A model generated the notes under the pieces. It was not told the DNA's origin. It searched no databases and worked only from the letters and a program-made list of their open reading frames with translations. A stretch of 9,327 nucleotides of DNA, taken from the NCBI GenBank assembly GCA_937864385.1, contig CALMJN010000021.1, positions 1 through 9,327 of the forward strand, read 5' to 3'. The stretch comes from an uncultured Methanosarcinales archaeon. GTDB lineage: Archaea > Halobacteriota > Methanosarcinia > Methanotrichales > Methanotrichaceae. This document shows positions 6,727 through 9,327 of this stretch, piece after piece (within the stretch, counting starts at the first letter, position 1; the number at the start of each line of letters is the position of its first letter). The position numbers and the translations under genes are program-made.

Positions 6727-6740
6727 AAAAATTTTTAGCC
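6727..6740 (+). promoter_or_regulatory. Probable TATA-box region for the Cas4-like gene
   Basis: AAAAATTTTTAG is centred about 33 bp before the ATG at 6767. With the usual archaeal spacing of about 25 bp from TATA box to start site, transcription would begin near 6758-6760. That gives a leader of only a few bases, which agrees with the lack of any Shine-Dalgarno sequence before this ATG. Confidence 0.4.
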
Positions 6741-6766
6741 TGGGACCGCTCATAGTAGTATTAATA

Positions 6767-7504
6767 ATGTCCCCTCCTGTCAGGATCTCTGAGATTGGTC
6801 TATACCTTCGCTGCCCCCGTCTGGTATATTTTCAGAACCTGGGAAGCATTGCCGCCCCAGAAGATGCGGCTCGTATGCTTCTGCGCGCTTTGATGTTCAG
6901 CCTCTCCTCCTCCCCATCTTCCCAATTTTCGGCAAGCGATCTGCAGGGGCTGCTGGAGGAGAATCTCGCTCTTCTAAAGCAGGAGATGCCTGTCATTTAT
7001 GAGATCGATTCCGCATTGGTCGAGTCCGCCTGCCGGGATCTAGAGCCGGAGATCGAGGGCATATCTCAGGAGCTGGCTGGAAGTCTAAACCTACTCCTGC
7101 CCTGTGAGGTGGAGATCGATCTCCGATCTGAAAAGCTGGGGCTGTCGGGAAGGCTGGACCGGCTGGCTCAGGGAGGGGTCCCCTCCATCATTCGCACCGG
7201 ACGGGCGCCAGAAGCGGGGGTCTGGAAAAAGGACAGGATCATGCTCTCCGGCTACGCTCTGCTCCTGGGGGAGAAAGAGAAGAGGCATATCCCCTTCGGC
7301 TTGGTGGAGTACGCCCGGCAGGGTTTGATCCGGCGGGTGGAGATCCACGGCACAGATCGGGCCAGGGTTCTGCGCATCAGGGACCGCATCCGGCTGATAA
7401 AGCAGGGGCGCCTTCCCGACCGGCCTGATGATGCTCCCTGTAAAGGATGCCAGGCGGAGGAGATCTGCCGGACCAGACATAGCCTGGCCTCCAAGTTCTT
7501 TTGA
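6767..7504 (+). CDS. Cas4/RecB-like (PD-(D/E)XK fold) protein, probably catalytically degenerate
   Basis: A 245-residue protein laid out like Cas4 (DUF83/COG1468). C16 in YLRCPRLVYF is followed by a helical region (about 30-105). A nuclease-like core then holds GLSGRLDRL (125-133, with D131), PSIIRTGRAPEAGVW (139-153) and RIMLSGYALLLGE (157-169). Three cysteines close it, C225, C228 and C234 (PCKGCQAEEIC), and with C16 they could hold an iron-sulfur cluster. Active Cas4 has an E/D-x-K pair before TG and a Q in QLxxY. Here those places read I-I-R-TG and M-L-SGY, so the acidic residue, the lysine and the Gln seem lost. I read it as a cluster-binding protein that may have lost nuclease activity. 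No cas genes or CRISPR array are in the window. The ATG at 6767 is preceded by no ribosome binding site and fits a near-leaderless transcript. Confidence 0.75.
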   Translation: MSPPVRISEIGLYLRCPRLVYFQNLGSIAAPEDAARMLLRALMFSLSSSPSSQFSASDLQGLLEENLALLKQEMPVIYEIDSALVESACRDLEPEIEGISQELAGSLNLLLPCEVEIDLRSEKLGLSGRLDRLAQGGVPSIIRTGRAPEAGVWKKDRIMLSGYALLLGEKEKRHIPFGLVEYARQGLIRRVEIHGTDRARVLRIRDRIRLIKQGRLPDRPDDAPCKGCQAEEICRTRHSLASKFF

Positions 7505-7511
7505 ATTTGAT

Positions 7512-7529
7512 CTTGTTGCTTTTAACAAG
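7512..7529 (+). terminator. Hairpin just after the Cas4-like gene
   Basis: A perfect 6-bp inverted repeat, CTTGTT (7512-7517) and AACAAG (7524-7529), with the loop GCTTTT. It starts 8 bases after the stop at 7504. Position and T-rich loop suggest a 3'-end structure, but no T-run follows. Confidence 0.3.
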
Positions 7530-7536
7530 GTGAGTT

Positions 7537-7559
7537 GGGCGGGAGACGATCGCCCGCCC
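7537..7559. repeat. GC-rich inverted repeat between the Cas4-like and DRG genes
   Basis: GGGCGGG (7537-7543) pairs with CCCGCCC (7553-7559) around a 9-base loop. It follows the first hairpin by 7 bases. It could be a second 3'-end structure of the Cas4-like transcript or a protein-binding site before the DRG promoter. Nothing decides between these. Confidence 0.4.
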
Positions 7560-7587
7560 GCTGCAGCCAGAAGACTCCAGGCCACAT

Positions 7588-7596
7588 CTTATAAAG
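7588..7596 (+). promoter_or_regulatory. TATA-like box for the DRG gene
   Basis: CTTATAAAG is the best TATA-like match in the 191-bp gap. Transcription would begin near 7617-7622, leaving a leader of about 75 bases before the ATG at 7696. Confidence 0.4.
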
Positions 7597-7683
7597 GGGA
7601 AGCCTTATTTGCAGGCGGCATAATCTGGAGCAATTCAGTCTTGCGGCAGGCGATCTCATTAGGGATGCGGCCTCTGCCGGATG

Positions 7684-7689
7684 AGAGGA
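7684..7689 (+). promoter_or_regulatory. Ribosome binding site deciding the DRG start
   Basis: AGAGGA lies 6 nt before the ATG at 7696, while the in-frame ATG at 7681 has no such signal before it. This supports the shorter protein beginning MATIEEQIKALEEE. Confidence 0.6.
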
Positions 7690-7695
7690 CAGCAG

Positions 7696-8799
7696 ATGGC
7701 AACCATTGAGGAGCAGATCAAGGCGCTGGAAGAGGAGATCTTCAACACCCAGAAGAACAAGGCTACAGAGCACCATCTGGGCAAGATCAAGGCCAAGATC
7801 GCCAAATTGAGGGCTCAGCAGGAGCTGCAGAAGATCAAGGGCGGCGGAGGGGGCAGAAGATACTATATCAAGAAATCGGGAGACGCCACCGTGGCCCTGG
7901 TCGGCTTTCCCTCCGTGGGAAAGTCAAGCCTGCTCAACTATCTCACCGGCTCAAAATCTGAGGTTGCCGCCTATCAGTTCACCACTCTGGAGGTCATCCC
8001 CGGGGTGATGAAATATAAAGGCGCCGAGATCCAGATCCTGGATATGCCCGGCATCATCAAGGGAGCAGCCAGGGGCAAGGGCCGGGGCAGAGAGGTCATC
8101 ACCGCTGCCCGGGCGGCGGATATAATTTTGCTACTGGGGGATGTCTTCAACTACCGGCTGGACATTCTGGAGAGAGAGCTGTACGATGCCGGGATAAGGC
8201 TGGACAAGCAGCCACCCAACATCCACATCACTCAGGAAAGGAAGGGGGGCATAATCGTGCGCAGCACCGTGACTCTCACGAAGATGACCGAGTTTGAGAT
8301 CGCCGAGATCATCCGGGCCTACGGCATTGTCAATGCCAGCGTCACCATTCGCGAGGATATCGATACCGACAGCCTGGTTGACTTTCTGGCCGGAAACCGG
8401 GTTTATATTCCCTCCGTGGTGGCCATAAATAAGTTCGACCTGAAGTACGGCGATGTGGAGAGCCGGATCAGCCAGGATCTGGGGCGGGAGTATCTTCCCA
8501 TATCCTGCGCCACCACCATGGGCCTGGAGGAGCTGAAGGATCTCATCTACGAGAAGCTGGGATTCATCCGGGTCTATCTCAAGCCCAAGGGGGGCAAGGC
8601 CGATCTGGAGGAGCCGCTGGTGCTTCTCGACGGCAGCACGGTAAAGTCGGTCTGCGAGCACCTGCACCGCGATTTTGTCAACCTCTTCCGTTACGCCCTG
8701 GTCTGGGGCGAGAGCGCCAAGTTCCCCGGCCAGTCTGTGGGCCTGGAGCATGAGCTCGAGGACTGCGATATCCTCTCCATCATCACCAAGAGAAGGTAG
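7696..8799 (+). CDS. DRG-family (Obg superfamily) GTP-binding protein with TGS domain
   Basis: A 367-residue GTPase, full length for archaeal DRG proteins, which are linked to ribosome function and translation in archaea and eukaryotes. An N-terminal helical region (MATIEEQIKALEEE to about 45) and a Gly-rich basic linker (KGGGGGRRYY) precede the G domain. In that domain G1 is GFPSVGKS (70-77), G2 has the TT pair at 96-97 in QFTTLEVIPG, G3 is DMPGII (116-121), G4 is NKFD (245-248) and G5 lies near SCAT (270-273). The insert between G3 and G4 contains GIRLDKQPPNIHI, a DRG hallmark. The TGS domain fills about residues 290-367, with the closing HELEDCDILSIITK. All GTP-binding motifs are intact. 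It is cytoplasmic. The start at 7696 is preferred over 7681 because of the ribosome binding site. The gene is probably transcribed alone. Confidence 0.95.
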   Translation: MATIEEQIKALEEEIFNTQKNKATEHHLGKIKAKIAKLRAQQELQKIKGGGGGRRYYIKKSGDATVALVGFPSVGKSSLLNYLTGSKSEVAAYQFTTLEVIPGVMKYKGAEIQILDMPGIIKGAARGKGRGREVITAARAADIILLLGDVFNYRLDILERELYDAGIRLDKQPPNIHITQERKGGIIVRSTVTLTKMTEFEIAEIIRAYGIVNASVTIREDIDTDSLVDFLAGNRVYIPSVVAINKFDLKYGDVESRISQDLGREYLPISCATTMGLEELKDLIYEKLGFIRVYLKPKGGKADLEEPLVLLDGSTVKSVCEHLHRDFVNLFRYALVWGESAKFPGQSVGLEHELEDCDILSIITKRR

Positions 8800-8801
8800 C
8801 T

Positions 8802-8821
8802 GGCCAGTGGAGGGCCTGGCC
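8802..8821. terminator. Hairpin between convergent DRG and right-end genes
   Basis: GGCCAG (8802-8807) pairs with CTGGCC (8816-8821) around an 8-base loop, two bases after the DRG stop. It sits in the 67-bp space between converging genes and could mark transcript ends on either strand. No T-run follows on the plus strand, so the terminator label is tentative. Confidence 0.3.
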
Positions 8822-8866
8822 TTCCGGCACGAGCAGGGATTTATCACCGATCCCGGCGGGCTGAGC

Positions 8867-9327
8867 TTAAAGCGATTGATTTTTAGCGGATAGATTCAGG
8901 GCGCCATTGGGAGATATGACGCTTTCTCCATCCATTTCACCCCGTGAGGGCAGAGGCGGGGCAGCCCAAAAAGTTGAGATCCCCTCCTCCTTAAATTCAT
9001 AGGCCTCGCCGGACCGGGAGGTCAGATTTCCCTGGAGCAGGGATCTCTGGTGGAAGATGGTCTGGCTGGTCTCGGGCGATTTGAAGTCCAGGATGGTGGC
9101 CTCGGTCCGCAGCACATCCACGGTGAAATTGAGCTTATGCTCGCCGCTCACCGCCTCGACCCGGTAGGTGGAGGGATAGCCGAGGCCGGTTTCATTGTCT
9201 AAATAGCTACTGATTTCTGTCAGCTTGACCCTATTTTGGGGAAAGACTATGCTTTCCCCGTCCTTCTCCAATTCCAGGAATGCCAGCCTCTGCTCCCCAA
9301 TGATCTCTCCCAAGGAGAGGCTGAAGC
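8867..9327 (-). CDS. C-terminal part of a probable beta-rich protein (lipocalin/CrtC-like?)
   Basis: The frame enters from the right edge (FSLSLGEIIGEQ) and runs about 153 codons to a TAA at 8867-8869. A TTG at 9313 is the only near-edge start and is unlikely to be real, because the codons before it continue in the same style. The sequence alternates polar and hydrophobic residues as in beta strands: RLAFLELEKDGESIVF, then LGYPSTYRVEAVSGEHKLNF, and near the end FKEEGISTFWAAP. A (G)YP-x-x-(Y/W)-R-h sentence followed by strands of the L-x-h-x-V type recalls the C-terminal barrel of lipocalin-like CrtC/AttH proteins, but the match is from memory and weak. Several sequons (NET, NFT, NLT, NLS and NQS) would suit an exported protein, but the N-terminus is not in view. 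It is convergent with the DRG gene. Confidence 0.55.
   Translation of the reverse strand, partial: FSLSLGEIIGEQRLAFLELEKDGESIVFPQNRVKLTEISSYLDNETGLGYPSTYRVEAVSGEHKLNFTVDVLRTEATILDFKSPETSQTIFHQRSLLQGNLTSRSGEAYEFKEEGISTFWAAPPLPSRGEMDGESVISPNGALNLSAKNQSL

Noticed and set aside
6767..7504. Reading the Cas4-like gene as evidence for a CRISPR-Cas system here
   Set aside because: There are no regularly spaced repeats and no cas1, cas2 or effector genes in the window, and the catalytic residues look degenerate.
8131..8847. Minus-strand frame of 238 codons across the DRG gene
   Set aside because: It is antisense to a full-length GTPase with every G motif present; long antisense frames are expected in GC-rich genes with this codon bias.

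Overview
The window appears to join two unrelated pieces of DNA. Positions 1 to about 1510-1570 look bacterial: three tightly packed minus-strand genes of a surface-polysaccharide cluster (C-terminal part of an NTP_transf_5-type nucleotidyltransferase, a complete SAM-dependent methyltransferase, and the N-terminal part of a Wzx-like flippase cut by the window edge). By general resemblance I would guess an anaerobic bacterium such as Chloroflexota, but this is inference. From about 1550 to the right end the genes look archaeal, most likely from a methanogen of the Methanothrix/Methanosarcina kind: a UPF0212 (DUF555) protein, an XPD/Rad3-type iron-sulfur helicase, a DRG-family GTPase with TGS domain, and a Cas4/RecB-like protein.

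At the join, a minus-strand gene on the left and a plus-strand gene on the right both lose their N-terminal parts at the same place. This is what an assembly chimera or a non-homologous recombination breakpoint would give, so I would not infer a functional link across position ~1550 without read-level support.

Archaeal layout: a truncated acidic protein of unknown function (1575-1892, +); UPF0212 (2013-2357, +), convergent with and overlapping by 4 bp the large helicase (2354-4726, -); a 66-bp divergent promoter region; two plus-strand genes for exported proteins with no gap between them (4793-5344, sequon-rich and low-complexity; 5345-6652, seven-repeat predicted beta-propeller); a Cas4/RecB-like protein that keeps its cluster cysteines but appears to lack key catalytic residues (6767-7504, +), preceded by a near-leaderless promoter; a 191-bp gap with two hairpins and a TATA-like box; the DRG GTPase (7696-8799, +); and, convergent with it, the C-terminal part of a probable beta-rich, possibly lipocalin/CrtC-like protein running off the right edge (8867-9327, -).

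The most interesting items are the probable pseudonuclease Cas4-like protein without visible CRISPR context, the secreted glycoprotein-like plus propeller pair, and the breakpoint. There is no CRISPR array, rRNA, tRNA or insertion sequence that I can support. No stretch longer than 300 bases lacks a gene.
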